31,522 bases of DNA. It comes from Bacteroidota bacterium (lineage in GTDB: Bacteria; Bacteroidota; Bacteroidia; Bacteroidales; Tannerellaceae). Every line of letters begins with the position of its first letter. Position 1 is the stretch's first letter. The notes below the pieces were generated by a model. It saw nothing but the letters and a program-made list of their open reading frames with translations, did no database searches and was not told where the DNA came from. The position numbers and the translations under genes are program-made. Below are positions 1 to 8,487 of this stretch, one piece after another. The stretch covers positions 1 through 31,522 of the forward strand of contig JAEYVY010000014.1 of assembly GCA_023429375.1 (NCBI GenBank), in the 5' to 3' direction.

Positions 1-1411
1 CTTTCGCATCGCCCAGCATCATGGTCACCTTATCTTTCATCTCATACAGCGGGTTGGGCACGCCGGCATATCCCGGATTGAGGTCGTAGTTGCAGATGAT
101 AACATGCTTAGCCTGATCGACATTCAATACGGGCATTCCATAAATTGGCGTATCCACAGCATCACGTGCAGCAGGGTTGAGCACATCGTTGGCTCCGATA
201 ACGACAACGAGGTCAGCATCCTTAAACTCATCGTTTATGGCATCCATCTCGTAAAGTTTATCGTAAGAAACATCGGCTTCTGCAAGCAATACGTTCATGT
301 GTCCCGGCATACGTCCGGCAACAGGGTGAATGGCGTATTTTACATCAGCGCCAAGGCTCTCGAACTTGTCGGCTAATTGCCTTACCTGATGTTGTGCTTG
401 TGCCAGAGCCATACCATAACCGGGTACGATAATCACTCGTTTGGCCCCTTTCAAATTAGAGGTAAACGAGTTGCCTTCGCATTTCTGCGGTTCAGTATCT
501 TCTAGAGGTTCGGTTTCGGTTTCATTTGCTTCCAGCTCTACTGTAGGGAAGAACGGAACGGCAGTAGTAACAGCAGTTTTTCCGGTCAGAATGACCATCA
601 GCTTGCGGTTCATGGCACGACACATGATTTGAGTCAATATTAGTCCCGACGAACCAACAATACCGCCGATAGCTACAACCAGTAAATCTCCGATAGCAAG
701 ACCGGCAATAGCGGCCGCCACACCAGCCAGCGATGTTAGCAACGAAATCGTAATTGGCATATCAGCTCCACCCACCCGGATGGCAAAGGCCAAACCAAAT
801 ATAGAGCCGGCAACTGTGCCGAGTGTAAGTATAAAGTAGGGATCGGAAAGAATACCGAACTGAGTACCGGCAACGAAGCTAAGAGCTATCGAAACCAATG
901 ATCCGAAAATTGTAAGCCAAATAATCACTTCGTGATTTTTCCAAATAACCGGCTTTTGAGGCAACAATCGATGCAGTTTTCCTGCAGCAACCATACTTCC
1001 TACAAACGTGATCATACCGACAACTACTGCAATGACAGCTGTTACATTGACGAATAGCGGATATTTAATCACTTCTTCAACACCAATACCAACGAAGGTG
1101 AGTCCTCCGACGATAGCACCTGCCAGTCCACCTAGTCCATTGAGCATGGCTACTGTCTGAGGCATTTCCATCATTTGTACTTTTCGTGCGATATAGGCTC
1201 CAATTACGCAGCCGATAAGCGTGAAAATATAGATTGTCGAAACCTCTACAATATTATAATGTAGTAGGGTGGCGATAAAACCAGCTAATAACGAAAAGGA
1301 GAGAACGAGGTTTCCCCGCGTGGCCGTTCTGACTTTACTCATCATCGAGATGCCTACCAAAGCTAAAAGAGAAAGAAAGCCACATACGATAAAATAAATT
1401 GTATCTGTCAT
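1..1411 (-). CDS. pntB: NAD(P)+ transhydrogenase subunit beta (3' end cut by window edge)
   Basis: Membrane beta subunit of the proton-translocating transhydrogenase, which moves hydride between NADH and NADP+ using the proton gradient in the inner membrane. The reverse strand opens at the ATG at 1411 and stays open to base 2 (470 codons). The first two thirds is a series of glycine-rich hydrophobic segments (for example MLNGLGGLAGAIVGG), matching the nine-helix membrane domain. An acidic, glutamate-rich linker follows, and then the soluble NADP(H)-binding domain, with VPGYGMALAQAQH and, near the edge, GYAGVPNPLY and LGDAK, all typical of PntB domain III. Judged from the family, only about ten C-terminal residues are missing. 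The start overlaps the stop of the upstream subunit gene as ATGA (1408-1411), so translation is probably coupled. It is the last gene seen of a leftward operon. Confidence 0.95.
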   Translation of the reverse strand, partial: MTDTIYFIVCGFLSLLALVGISMMSKVRTATRGNLVLSFSLLAGFIATLLHYNIVEVSTIYIFTLIGCVIGAYIARKVQMMEMPQTVAMLNGLGGLAGAIVGGLTFVGIGVEEVIKYPLFVNVTAVIAVVVGMITFVGSMVAAGKLHRLLPQKPVIWKNHEVIIWLTIFGSLVSIALSFVAGTQFGILSDPYFILTLGTVAGSIFGLAFAIRVGGADMPITISLLTSLAGVAAAIAGLAIGDLLVVAIGGIVGSSGLILTQIMCRAMNRKLMVILTGKTAVTTAVPFFPTVELEANETETEPLEDTEPQKCEGNSFTSNLKGAKRVIIVPGYGMALAQAQHQVRQLADKFESLGADVKYAIHPVAGRMPGHMNVLLAEADVSYDKLYEMDAINDEFKDADLVVVIGANDVLNPAARDAVDTPIYGMPVLNVDQAKHVIICNYDLNPGYAGVPNPLYEMKDKVTMMLGDAK

Positions 1412-1719
1412 TGCTTCTTCGTGTTATCTTTATGTTTAAACATCTTCAACATTCTGTGTGTAACACCAAAACCGGCAACGACATTGACTGTCGCAAGGAT
1501 AATTCCCAACCCTCCGAAGATTTGTCCCACGATGAGGCCGAATCCTTCCATGCGGTAAGAATAACCCACACTAACGAGTGCTCCCAATAAGCATATGCCG
1601 GCCAGAGCATTCATGCCGGTCATCAAGGGTGTATGTAAAAGGCTGGGAACATGTTTGATAATGAAATATCCTACAATCGAGGATACAATAAATATAAGTA
1701 TTAAAAGTATTGGATTCAT
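1408..1719 (-). CDS. pntAb: NAD(P)+ transhydrogenase subunit alpha, membrane part (alpha-2)
   Basis: A 103-residue protein made almost entirely of three hydrophobic helices (roughly residues 4-22, 33-53 and 60-90) with a basic tail ending HKDNTKKQ. This is the size and layout of the separate alpha-2 subunit in organisms where the PntA chain is split; in enterobacteria the same helices are the C-terminus of one long PntA. It packs with PntB to form the proton channel. Its stop overlaps the pntB start (ATGA), and its own ATG overlaps the stop of a possible 31-codon ORF just upstream. Its position between the soluble alpha part and beta leaves little doubt about identity. Confidence 0.93.
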   Translation of the reverse strand: MNPILLILIFIVSSIVGYFIIKHVPSLLHTPLMTGMNALAGICLLGALVSVGYSYRMEGFGLIVGQIFGGLGIILATVNVVAGFGVTHRMLKMFKHKDNTKKQ

Positions 1720-1811
1720 TTGAATTCTCTTTTTAGGTAGACAATTGCAGTAAGCAAAACGACAAGTGAAAACACGCCACCCGGAATCGATATTCGGATG
1801 ACGTGTTCCAA
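1716..1811 (-). CDS. possible 31-residue single-helix membrane peptide in the pnt operon
   Basis: The gap between pntAa and pntAb is about 100 bases, long for this operon. It holds an ORF that starts with TTG at 1811, or has no proper start, in the same frame as pntAa and 9 bases after its TAA. It ends in a TGA that overlaps the pntAb ATG (ATGA, 1716-1719). The peptide contains a hydrophobic run (GGVFSLVVLLTAIVYL) followed by basic residues (KREF), as in a single membrane helix. The long unsplit PntA of E. coli has one more membrane helix than the split alpha-2 protein, so this ORF could supply the equivalent of that first helix. No strong ribosome binding site is visible and the start is not ATG, so it may be untranslated spacer or a remnant of a once-fused chain. 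Confidence 0.4.
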   Translation of the reverse strand: MEHVIRISIPGGVFSLVVLLTAIVYLKREFK

Positions 1812-1820
1812 TGCTCTGTA

Positions 1821-2978
1821 TTATTGTTGCATCGCTTCAAGGGTACCCGTATGAACGATTTTACCATCGATGGTCACCAAGATCGATTTAACGATTTCGT
1901 CCGTAGTATCTAGGCTGATCTTACCTTCTTTAACAAGGTATTTCACCAGATTGTATACATTGTTTGAGAACATCCAGGTTGAACTGGTTGGTAGCATTCC
2001 CGGAATATTCTTGATACCTATGATGGTAACACCATGTTTTATTTCTGTAGTTCCTGCCGGTGTGATATCGCAGTTACCTCCTTGGTCAACAGAAATGTCT
2101 ACAATAACCGATCCATTACGCATTTCTTTAACCATATCTTCGGTTATCAGCGTAGGAGCCACCTTGCCGGGTACTAAAGCACTACAGAACACGATATCCA
2201 TCTCTTTGAGTGTTGCGCGCAATGCTTCGCGTTCTTTTTCAATCCATTCTTTTGGTAAGTTCTTAGCATATCCTCCTTCAGCGATAGCTAGTTCGGCAGG
2301 TACACCTGTATCGACAATCTTAGCACCTAAGCTCTGAGCCTGTTCAATAGCAGCAGGGCGGATATCGGTTGCATAAGTGATTGCTCCAAGTCTTTTAGCT
2401 GTTGCCAATGCTTGCAGACCACCTACACCTACACCAATGACAAATACTTTTGCCGGTTGAATGGAACCAACAGCCGTAAACATAGGAGGCATGAATTTAG
2501 ATAATGCGTCGGCAGCCATCAAAATGCCTTTGTAGCCTGCACATGTACTCATTGATGTTAATGCATCCATGCTTTGTGCACGCGAAATACGAGGAACACC
2601 ATCCAGCGTCATACTGATGATACCGTTGGCCGCCAATTTCTTGACCATTTCATGATTGACAGGAGATGCAGGATGAATGAACGTAATCAGATACTGACCT
2701 GCATGCATGAGATCGACCTCATGTGTATTATAGGTTTTATTAAACAACGGTTCTTTAACCTTTAGAATGAGCTCGGCTTTTTCGTAGATTTCTTTGGCCG
2801 ATTCGATGATTTGTGCACCGGAGACAACATAGTCTTCATCATAGTAAAAAGATCCTTCACCGGCATTCTTTTCAACAAGAACGGTTGCACCATCTGCAAC
2901 AAATTTTTTGACAGTTTCAGGTGTTGCAGATACTCGAGCCTCACCTGGCATGATTTCTTTAGGAATTCCAATAATCAT
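1821..2978 (-). CDS. pntAa: NAD(P)+ transhydrogenase subunit alpha, soluble NAD-binding part (alpha-1)
   Basis: A 385-residue soluble protein of the alanine dehydrogenase/PntA N-terminal family, which binds NAD(H) on the cytoplasmic side of the transhydrogenase. The start MIIGIPKEIMPGEARVS is the family signature. The Rossmann glycine motif GVGVGG lies at about residues 182-187, and RISRAQSMDALTSMS and the segment around residues 285-310 (DMVKEMRNGSVIVDIS) are typical of PntA rather than alanine dehydrogenase. The context (pntAb and pntB downstream) settles the choice between them. It is the first gene of a leftward operon. A -7 type box about 90 bases upstream gives a plausible start of transcription. 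Confidence 0.95.
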   Translation of the reverse strand: MIIGIPKEIMPGEARVSATPETVKKFVADGATVLVEKNAGEGSFYYDEDYVVSGAQIIESAKEIYEKAELILKVKEPLFNKTYNTHEVDLMHAGQYLITFIHPASPVNHEMVKKLAANGIISMTLDGVPRISRAQSMDALTSMSTCAGYKGILMAADALSKFMPPMFTAVGSIQPAKVFVIGVGVGGLQALATAKRLGAITYATDIRPAAIEQAQSLGAKIVDTGVPAELAIAEGGYAKNLPKEWIEKEREALRATLKEMDIVFCSALVPGKVAPTLITEDMVKEMRNGSVIVDISVDQGGNCDITPAGTTEIKHGVTIIGIKNIPGMLPTSSTWMFSNNVYNLVKYLVKEGKISLDTTDEIVKSILVTIDGKIVHTGTLEAMQQ

Positions 2979-3070
2979 AATAATATCTTTTTAAAGTAAT
3001 TTAAAGTCGTTTTCAGGTGTTCGACGCGAGTAAATTTGTCAGTCTTAGCCTGAGCGTTTACAAAGTGATA

Positions 3071-3078
3071 CAAAGATA
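3071..3078 (-). promoter_or_regulatory. Bacteroidetes-type -7 box for the pnt operon
   Basis: On the minus strand TATCTTTG matches the TAnnTTTG -7 consensus exactly and lies 92 bases before the pntAa ATG. No convincing -33 TTTG is seen at the usual spacing (nearest CTTT at about 22 bases), so this is a tentative call. Confidence 0.4.
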
Positions 3079-3171
3079 TAAAATATTGGATTCTAAACTA
3101 AAAGTGGACAATATTAGATGAGGAGGAATATTGAATTAATGTTTTTTTTAAATTATTAGGCCGTTTAATAT

Positions 3172-3179
3172 TAACTTTG
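3172..3179 (+). promoter_or_regulatory. Bacteroidetes-type -7 box for the UPF0597 gene
   Basis: TAACTTTG matches TAnnTTTG and lies 38 bases before the ATG at 3218. The region upstream is AT-rich, but no good -33 element stands at the expected distance. It is divergent from the pnt promoter in the same 239-base intergenic region. Confidence 0.45.
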
Positions 3180-3217
3180 CGCTTCGATAAAAGAATTTAC
3201 TCCCTTGAATAATACAC

Positions 3218-4513
3218 ATGGAAAGAAACACAATCAGTCAGATTCTCGCCTTGTTGAAAAAAGAAGTCGTACCAGCCATTGGCTGTACGGAACCTGTTGC
3301 CGTTGCTCTTGCCACGGCTAAAGCAACAGAATTGCTGGGGATAAAACCGGAACGAGTAGAGGTACTCTTAAGCGCTAATATCTTGAAAAATGCAATGGGA
3401 GTAGGTATTCCCGGAACTGGTATGGTTGGTTTGCCTATTGCAATAGCCTTGGGGGCACTGATTGGCAAATCAGAATACGGGCTGGAAGTACTTCGTGACA
3501 TGACGAACGAAGCACTGACCGAAGGAAAGCAGATGATAGCAGAGAAGAGGATATTGGTTTCTTTAAAAGATAAGGTAGATAAACTTTATATCGAGGTCGT
3601 CTGTCACTACGACAATAAATATGCTAAGGCTATAATTGCTCAAGGTCATACTCGTTTTGTCTATTTAGAAAAAGACGGCAAGGTTTTATTGAATTTAGCT
3701 TCTTCGGCTTCTTCTGCCATAGAAGAGCAGTCAGATGATTCCGATTTCAGCCTTTCATTCTCTACAGTCTATGAATTTGCCATGGCGGCACCGTTGGAGG
3801 ATATCCGTTTTATACTGGAGGCTGCACGCCTGAATAAAGCTGCTGCAGCTGAAGCCAAGAAACATGATTATGGCCATACAGTAGGTCGGATAGTAGAAGG
3901 TACATACGGCAAAAAATACTTGGGAGATTCTTCACTGACGCGTATGTTGGCTCTGACTTCTTCTGCCTGCGATGTGCGAATGGATGGAGCGATGGTGCCT
4001 GTAATGAGTAATTCTGGAAGCGGTAATCAAGGCATTGCGGCTACCTTGCCTGTGCTTTCGTTTGCCGAAGATGTACAATGTAGCGAAGAACAGCTTATTC
4101 GTGCACTTATGTTGAGCCATCTCATGGTCGTTTATATCAAACAAAGCCTGGGACGTTTATCTGCATTATGCGGTTGTGTGGTTGCTGCCACCGGAGCAAG
4201 CTGTGGTATAACCTATTTGATGGGAGGATGCCGGAAGCAGGTATCTTTTGCCGTTAAAAATATGATCGGCAACCTGACGGGTATGATTTGTGATGGGGCT
4301 AAGCCCAGTTGCGCGATGAAAGTGTCGAGCGGAGTTTCTACGGCCATGTTGTCTGCTCTGATGGCAATGGAGAATAAAGTGGTGACTGATATAGAAGGTA
4401 TCATTGATGAAGATGTGGATAATTCTATACGCAACCTAACACTCATAGGTTCCGTAGGGATGGAGACCACTGATAAGTTGGTGCTCGATATTATGACAGG
4501 TAAAAATCGTTAA
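3218..4513 (+). CDS. UPF0597 / L-cysteine desulfidase-like (serine dehydratase alpha-type) protein
   Basis: A 431-residue protein of the family that includes archaeal L-cysteine desulfidase and E. coli YhaM/CyuA, Fe-S enzymes that break cysteine into pyruvate, ammonia and sulfide. It shows the N-terminal family signature VPAIGCTEPVAVALA with Cys23, the glycine/asparagine block MSNSGSGNQGIAATLPV (about 263-279), and a cluster of cysteines in the second half (251, 318, 320, 329, 358, 365) that could ligate an iron-sulfur cluster. Length fits the family. The substrate in this organism is inferred only; many bacterial members are annotated as uncharacterised. It stands alone with its own -7 box and no clear terminator before the next gene. 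Confidence 0.9.
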   Translation: MERNTISQILALLKKEVVPAIGCTEPVAVALATAKATELLGIKPERVEVLLSANILKNAMGVGIPGTGMVGLPIAIALGALIGKSEYGLEVLRDMTNEALTEGKQMIAEKRILVSLKDKVDKLYIEVVCHYDNKYAKAIIAQGHTRFVYLEKDGKVLLNLASSASSAIEEQSDDSDFSLSFSTVYEFAMAAPLEDIRFILEAARLNKAAAAEAKKHDYGHTVGRIVEGTYGKKYLGDSSLTRMLALTSSACDVRMDGAMVPVMSNSGSGNQGIAATLPVLSFAEDVQCSEEQLIRALMLSHLMVVYIKQSLGRLSALCGCVVAATGASCGITYLMGGCRKQVSFAVKNMIGNLTGMICDGAKPSCAMKVSSGVSTAMLSALMAMENKVVTDIEGIIDEDVDNSIRNLTLIGSVGMETTDKLVLDIMTGKNR

Positions 4514-4574
4514 TGTCCGTATAAAGCCAATTGTTTTTGTTATTTTTTATAAAGTTCGAAAAAATAAAAAGTAA

Positions 4575-4582
4575 TACCTTTG
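4575..4582 (+). promoter_or_regulatory. -7 box that decides the start of the M24 peptidase gene
   Basis: TACCTTTG matches TAnnTTTG exactly, 24 bases before the ATG at 4607. The longer reading frame would begin with a TTG at 4580, which lies inside this box, so the ATG at 4607 is preferred. Confidence 0.6.
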
Positions 4583-4606
4583 AGAGGTAGACAGAAGAAT
4601 ATAACT

Positions 4607-5782
4607 ATGTTGATTAAAGAGAATTTAATTTTTGACTTAAATATCAAGTGGAAAAACATCCAAAACTATCTGATAGAAAAAGGCTTTGATGCTTGCTTGT
4701 TGAGTGTGGATGTAAATATATTTTATATATCGGGACTTATTTATAGTGGTTACTTCTATCTACCAGCAAATGGAAACCCACTTTTTTTTGTGAAGCGTCC
4801 TAACGGACTTGAAGGAGAGGACGTTTACTCAATTCGCAAGCCGGAACAGATTATGGATATCTTGGCAGATTTGGGATTAGAGAAACCGAAATCACTTATG
4901 TTGGAAGCTGATGAGCTTACCTACAACGATTATATGAGGCTATTGGCTGTGTTTGCTCCCGAAATGACGGGTAATGCCACTACCATGATGCGTGAACTTC
5001 GACGAATAAAGACTCCTTGGGAAATTGAACAATTCAGGATTTCAGGTAGGAAACATACTCAAACCTATGCGGAAATACCTCAATGTTATAAGCCCGGGAT
5101 GACAGATTTGGATTTTCAGTTCGAGATTGAACGCCTGATGAGGCAAAATGGCTCGATCGGTATATTTCGAACCTTTGGTGCGAACATGGATATATTCATG
5201 GGAAGCATTTTAGCCGGTGAGAATGCAGAAGCTCCATCGCCCTTCGATTTTGCATTGGGAGGGGCAGGTGTTGATGAATCTTGTCCAATTGGTGCCAACG
5301 GCACTTTGCTGAAGGATGGAACAGCAGTAATGGTGGATATGGCGGGTAACTATACGGCTTATATTACGGATATGACACGTGTATTTGCTGTTGGAAAACT
5401 GCCTGAACTGGCTTATAAGGCACATCAGGTGTCACTGGAAATACAACACGAGGTAGAGCGTAAGGCTTTGCCCGGATTCCCCGCAGCCGAAGTATATAAT
5501 TTGGCAGAGACTATAGTGAATAAAGAAGGACTATCGGCCTATTTTATGGGAACCAAGCAACAAGCTAAATTTGTTGGACATGGGATAGGACTCCAGATCA
5601 ATGAGTTGCCGGTTTTTACTCCTCGTTCGAACGATAAGCTACAGGAGGGTATGGTCTTTGCTCTTGAACCTAAGTTTGTTATTCCTGGAGTAGGTGCAGT
5701 AGGCATTGAAAATAGTTTTTTGGTTACCTCAAACGGACTGGAGAAACTGACTTGTGCAGAAGAAAATATTATTCATTTATAA
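4607..5782 (+). CDS. M24-family metallopeptidase (Xaa-Pro aminopeptidase/dipeptidase-like)
   Basis: A 391-residue protein with a creatinase-like N-terminal half and a C-terminal 'pita-bread' metallopeptidase domain. All five metal ligands of the family can be placed: Asp244 (VMVDMAGNY), Asp255 (YITDMTR), His325 (VGHGIG), Glu354 (FALEPKF) and Glu368 (GIENSF), so it is probably an active dinuclear metal enzyme cutting X-Pro peptides or a related substrate. There is no signal peptide, so it should be cytoplasmic. The start was moved from TTG 4580 to ATG 4607 because of the promoter box. It ends 19 bases before the alkaline phosphatase gene, which has no promoter of its own, so the two are probably cotranscribed up to the terminator at about 7495. 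The exact peptide specificity is unknown. Confidence 0.9.
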   Translation: MLIKENLIFDLNIKWKNIQNYLIEKGFDACLLSVDVNIFYISGLIYSGYFYLPANGNPLFFVKRPNGLEGEDVYSIRKPEQIMDILADLGLEKPKSLMLEADELTYNDYMRLLAVFAPEMTGNATTMMRELRRIKTPWEIEQFRISGRKHTQTYAEIPQCYKPGMTDLDFQFEIERLMRQNGSIGIFRTFGANMDIFMGSILAGENAEAPSPFDFALGGAGVDESCPIGANGTLLKDGTAVMVDMAGNYTAYITDMTRVFAVGKLPELAYKAHQVSLEIQHEVERKALPGFPAAEVYNLAETIVNKEGLSAYFMGTKQQAKFVGHGIGLQINELPVFTPRSNDKLQEGMVFALEPKFVIPGVGAVGIENSFLVTSNGLEKLTCAEENIIHL

Positions 5783-5801
5783 ACAACTCAATTAAACACG
5801 T

Positions 5802-7490
5802 ATGAAAAGAGCTTTAGCTTTAGGACTTATACTCTTGACGGTTCTGCTGCCACTGAATGCCGCAAACAAAGGAGAGGTAAAGCCTGTAAAAAACCTAATC
5901 GTGTTGATTCCTGACGGAACATCACTAGCTACAGTGTCAACTGCTCGTTGGTTGCAATGGTATACAAACCCGGATAAACCGAATTTGAATATCGATCCTT
6001 ATATTTGTGGTACAGTACGAACACATTCTTCTAATGCACCGATTGGAGATTCTGCTCCAACAACAGCGTGCTATATGACCGGTTATCCAAGCCGTACGGG
6101 TTATGTATCAACTTATCCTGTAGCTGATCCGGCAAATGACATCTATCCAATGGATCCTGATCGTGCTTATCAACCTTTGACTACTGTTCTTGAAGCAGCT
6201 AAATTGTTATATGGAAAATCTACCGGATTGGTGTTTACTTGTGAGTTTCCACATGCTACTCCGGCCGATTGTTCTGCACATAGCTACAATAGAGGCAAGT
6301 ATGAATGGATTGCACCGCAGATGGTACATAATGACCTGTCTGTTGTAATTGGTGGTGGTGTTTCTTTATTACCCGCCGAAGGTGAAGCATACTTGAAAGC
6401 AAACGGTTATGGTGTTTATAAAAATGACCTGAAGGGCATGCGCGCTGATAAAGGAGATAAGATGTGGGCTCTTTATGGAAACAAAGAAATGAGCTATGAC
6501 ATAGATCGTAATGTAGACGAACAACCTTCTATCGAAGAGATGACTCGCTTAGCGATCGAAAAGCTTTCACGTAGCGAAAAGGGATTCTTCTTAATGGTAG
6601 AAGGAAGTAAGGTAGACTGGGCTGCTCACGGAAATGATCCAGTTGGTATGGCTACCGATTTTCTTGCTTTTGACAAAGCATGTGCTGTAGCCTTGGAATT
6701 TGCTCGTCAAAATGGTGAAACGGCTGTCGTTATTTTGCCAGACCATGGTAATAGCGGTTTAAGTATTGGCGTAGGCCGTTGCACCGGATACGACAAATTG
6801 ACGAAAGATCAACTATTCGGACAATTTTCAAAATATAAATTGACAGCAGAAGGTTTTGCTCGCAAAGTGAATGAAATACCTCATTCTGAAGTACAAAAGC
6901 TATTCAAGGAATATGCCGGATTTGAATTGAGCGAAGCAGAATTGCACGCTTTGAATAACTGTAAAGATTATAAGAATAGTCCAATACCTGCAAATGAACG
7001 TTCAGCTGATGGCATAGAACCTTCTATGTATAGTGGTTCATTGACTTCGTTTATGGCTAAGCTGCTTACTTCAAAAACTTGTTTCGGATTCACAACAGGT
7101 GGTCATACCGGTGAAGAAGTATTCCTTGCTGCTTATCATCCACAAGGTACGTTGCCATTAGGTGTGCATACCAATGTTGAAATCAATGAATATTTGTGCA
7201 AGGTAATGGGCTTCGATAAAAAGCTTGATGAGTTAACTTCCGAATATTTTGCAAAGCATACGGATGTGTTCGCTGAGTACAAATACGAAGTGAAGGAATC
7301 AAAAGAAGGGGAGTTGCCTGTACTGATAGTAAAAGGTAAAAAGAACCAACTGACAATTTCCCCTTTCACTAATATCGTGAAAGCCGGAAAGAAAGGAAAA
7401 GAAGAAATCAGGTTGAATTCGGTTGTGGTTTATGTGGATAAAAATAACACATTCTATTTACCGAAGTCGTTAACGGAATACTTGAAATAA
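5802..7490 (+). CDS. exported alkaline phosphatase
   Basis: A 562-residue member of the alkaline phosphatase superfamily, which hydrolyses phosphate monoesters in the periplasm. An N-terminal signal peptide (about 1-20, ending LLPLNA) precedes the mature chain. Metal and catalytic residues can be placed by family pattern: Asp38 (LIPDGTS), nucleophile Ser84 in GDSAPTTACYMTG, Asp156/His160 (PADCSAHS), Glu267, Asp272 and His276 (MVEGSKVDWAAHGND), Asp314-His315 (ILPDHGNSG) and His435 (TTGGHTGEE). The chain is longer than E. coli PhoA (about 470), with an extra C-terminal beta-like segment after about residue 500 (YKYEVKESKEGELPVLIVKG). It is probably cotranscribed with the M24 peptidase upstream. 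I see no Pho-box-like site. Substrate preference cannot be read from sequence. Confidence 0.93.
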   Translation: MKRALALGLILLTVLLPLNAANKGEVKPVKNLIVLIPDGTSLATVSTARWLQWYTNPDKPNLNIDPYICGTVRTHSSNAPIGDSAPTTACYMTGYPSRTGYVSTYPVADPANDIYPMDPDRAYQPLTTVLEAAKLLYGKSTGLVFTCEFPHATPADCSAHSYNRGKYEWIAPQMVHNDLSVVIGGGVSLLPAEGEAYLKANGYGVYKNDLKGMRADKGDKMWALYGNKEMSYDIDRNVDEQPSIEEMTRLAIEKLSRSEKGFFLMVEGSKVDWAAHGNDPVGMATDFLAFDKACAVALEFARQNGETAVVILPDHGNSGLSIGVGRCTGYDKLTKDQLFGQFSKYKLTAEGFARKVNEIPHSEVQKLFKEYAGFELSEAELHALNNCKDYKNSPIPANERSADGIEPSMYSGSLTSFMAKLLTSKTCFGFTTGGHTGEEVFLAAYHPQGTLPLGVHTNVEINEYLCKVMGFDKKLDELTSEYFAKHTDVFAEYKYEVKESKEGELPVLIVKGKKNQLTISPFTNIVKAGKKGKEEIRLNSVVVYVDKNNTFYLPKSLTEYLK

Positions 7491-7494
7491 TGAA

Positions 7495-7525
7495 AAGCGG
7501 AGGCTGAAAGGTCTCCGCTTTTTTT
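7495..7525 (+). terminator. Rho-independent terminator after the alkaline phosphatase gene
   Basis: An 8-bp stem (AAGCGGAG 7495-7502 with CTCCGCTT 7513-7520) with a 10-base loop is followed by a run of seven T (7519-7525). It begins 5 bases after the stop codon and separates this unit from pyrB. Confidence 0.9.
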
Positions 7526-7526
7526 A

Positions 7527-7534
7527 TACATTTG
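7527..7534 (+). promoter_or_regulatory. -7 box for pyrB
   Basis: TACATTTG matches TAnnTTTG exactly, 26 bases before the pyrB ATG, directly after the terminator of the preceding unit. The resulting leader would be only about 20 bases, leaving no room for a pyrimidine-sensing attenuator like that of enterobacterial pyrBI. Confidence 0.6.
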
Positions 7535-7559
7535 CATATATAGACAGAATACTTGTATC

Positions 7560-8474
7560 ATGAAAAGTAACAGTTTAGTATCTATCGATCAGTGTACTGC
7601 AGAAGATATTATCCGCATATTGGATAATGCAGCTTTGTTTGAAGCAAATCCGAACAGGAGACTGATGGAAGGAAAGGTGGTCGCTACCTTGTTTTTCGAA
7701 CCATCTACTCGTACTCGTTTGAGTTTTGAAACAGCTATTAATCGTTTGGGTGGTCGTGTGATAGGTTTTCAAGATGCCTCGACAACCAGCTCTTCCAAAG
7801 GAGAGACATTGAAGGATACGATTCTAATGGTTAGTAATTATGCCGACTTGATTATCATGAGGCATTATCTGGAAGGAGCCGCACGCTATGCTTCAGAAAT
7901 TACAAATGTCCCCATTATCAATGCGGGAGACGGAGCTAACCAGCATCCTTCACAAACACTCTTAGATTTGTATTCGATCCGTAAGACTCAGGGAACACTT
8001 AACAACTTGACGATAACCATGGTGGGCGACCTAAAGTATGGAAGGACTGTTCATTCGCTGATCGTAGGTATGTCCCACTTCAATCCGACCTTCCATTTTA
8101 TTGCACCGGAAGAACTACGTATGCCGGAAGAACAGAAAAACTTCTGTGACGAACATGGTATCGCCTACTATGAGCATACTGCTTTTTCAGAAGAAATAAT
8201 TAATGAATCGGATATCTTATATATGACGCGTGTTCAGCGTGAACGCTTCACCGACCTAGAGGAGTATGAGCGGGTGAAGAATGTCTATATCTTACGTAAC
8301 AGTATGTTGGATAATAGCCGGAAAAACTTAAGGATACTTCACCCACTGCCACGTGTAAATGAAATAGCGTATGATGTGGATGATAATCCGAAAGCCTATT
8401 ATATTCAGCAAGCTCGTAACGGTTTATTTACGCGAGAAGCTATCATTTGTGAAGTTTTAGGTATTACTATTTAA
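7560..8474 (+). CDS. pyrB: aspartate carbamoyltransferase, catalytic chain
   Basis: Catalyses carbamoyl phosphate + aspartate to carbamoyl aspartate, the committed step of pyrimidine synthesis, in the cytoplasm. At 304 residues it is the usual length. Carbamoyl-phosphate-binding motifs are intact: FEPSTRTRLSFE at 46-57, SSSKGETLKDT at about 77-87, HPSQTLLD from His129, and the aspartate-loop HPLPR near residue 261. It is followed after 13 bases by the regulatory chain gene, as in enterobacteria, and so forms a two-subunit allosteric enzyme. Confidence 0.97.
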   Translation: MKSNSLVSIDQCTAEDIIRILDNAALFEANPNRRLMEGKVVATLFFEPSTRTRLSFETAINRLGGRVIGFQDASTTSSSKGETLKDTILMVSNYADLIIMRHYLEGAARYASEITNVPIINAGDGANQHPSQTLLDLYSIRKTQGTLNNLTITMVGDLKYGRTVHSLIVGMSHFNPTFHFIAPEELRMPEEQKNFCDEHGIAYYEHTAFSEEIINESDILYMTRVQRERFTDLEEYERVKNVYILRNSMLDNSRKNLRILHPLPRVNEIAYDVDDNPKAYYIQQARNGLFTREAIICEVLGITI

Positions 8475-8487
8475 TCGTAATCAAACT

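Noticed and set aside
4580..4606. TTG start giving a longer M24 peptidase
   Set aside because: The TTG is part of the TACCTTTG promoter box; the ATG at 4607 gives a normal N-terminus.
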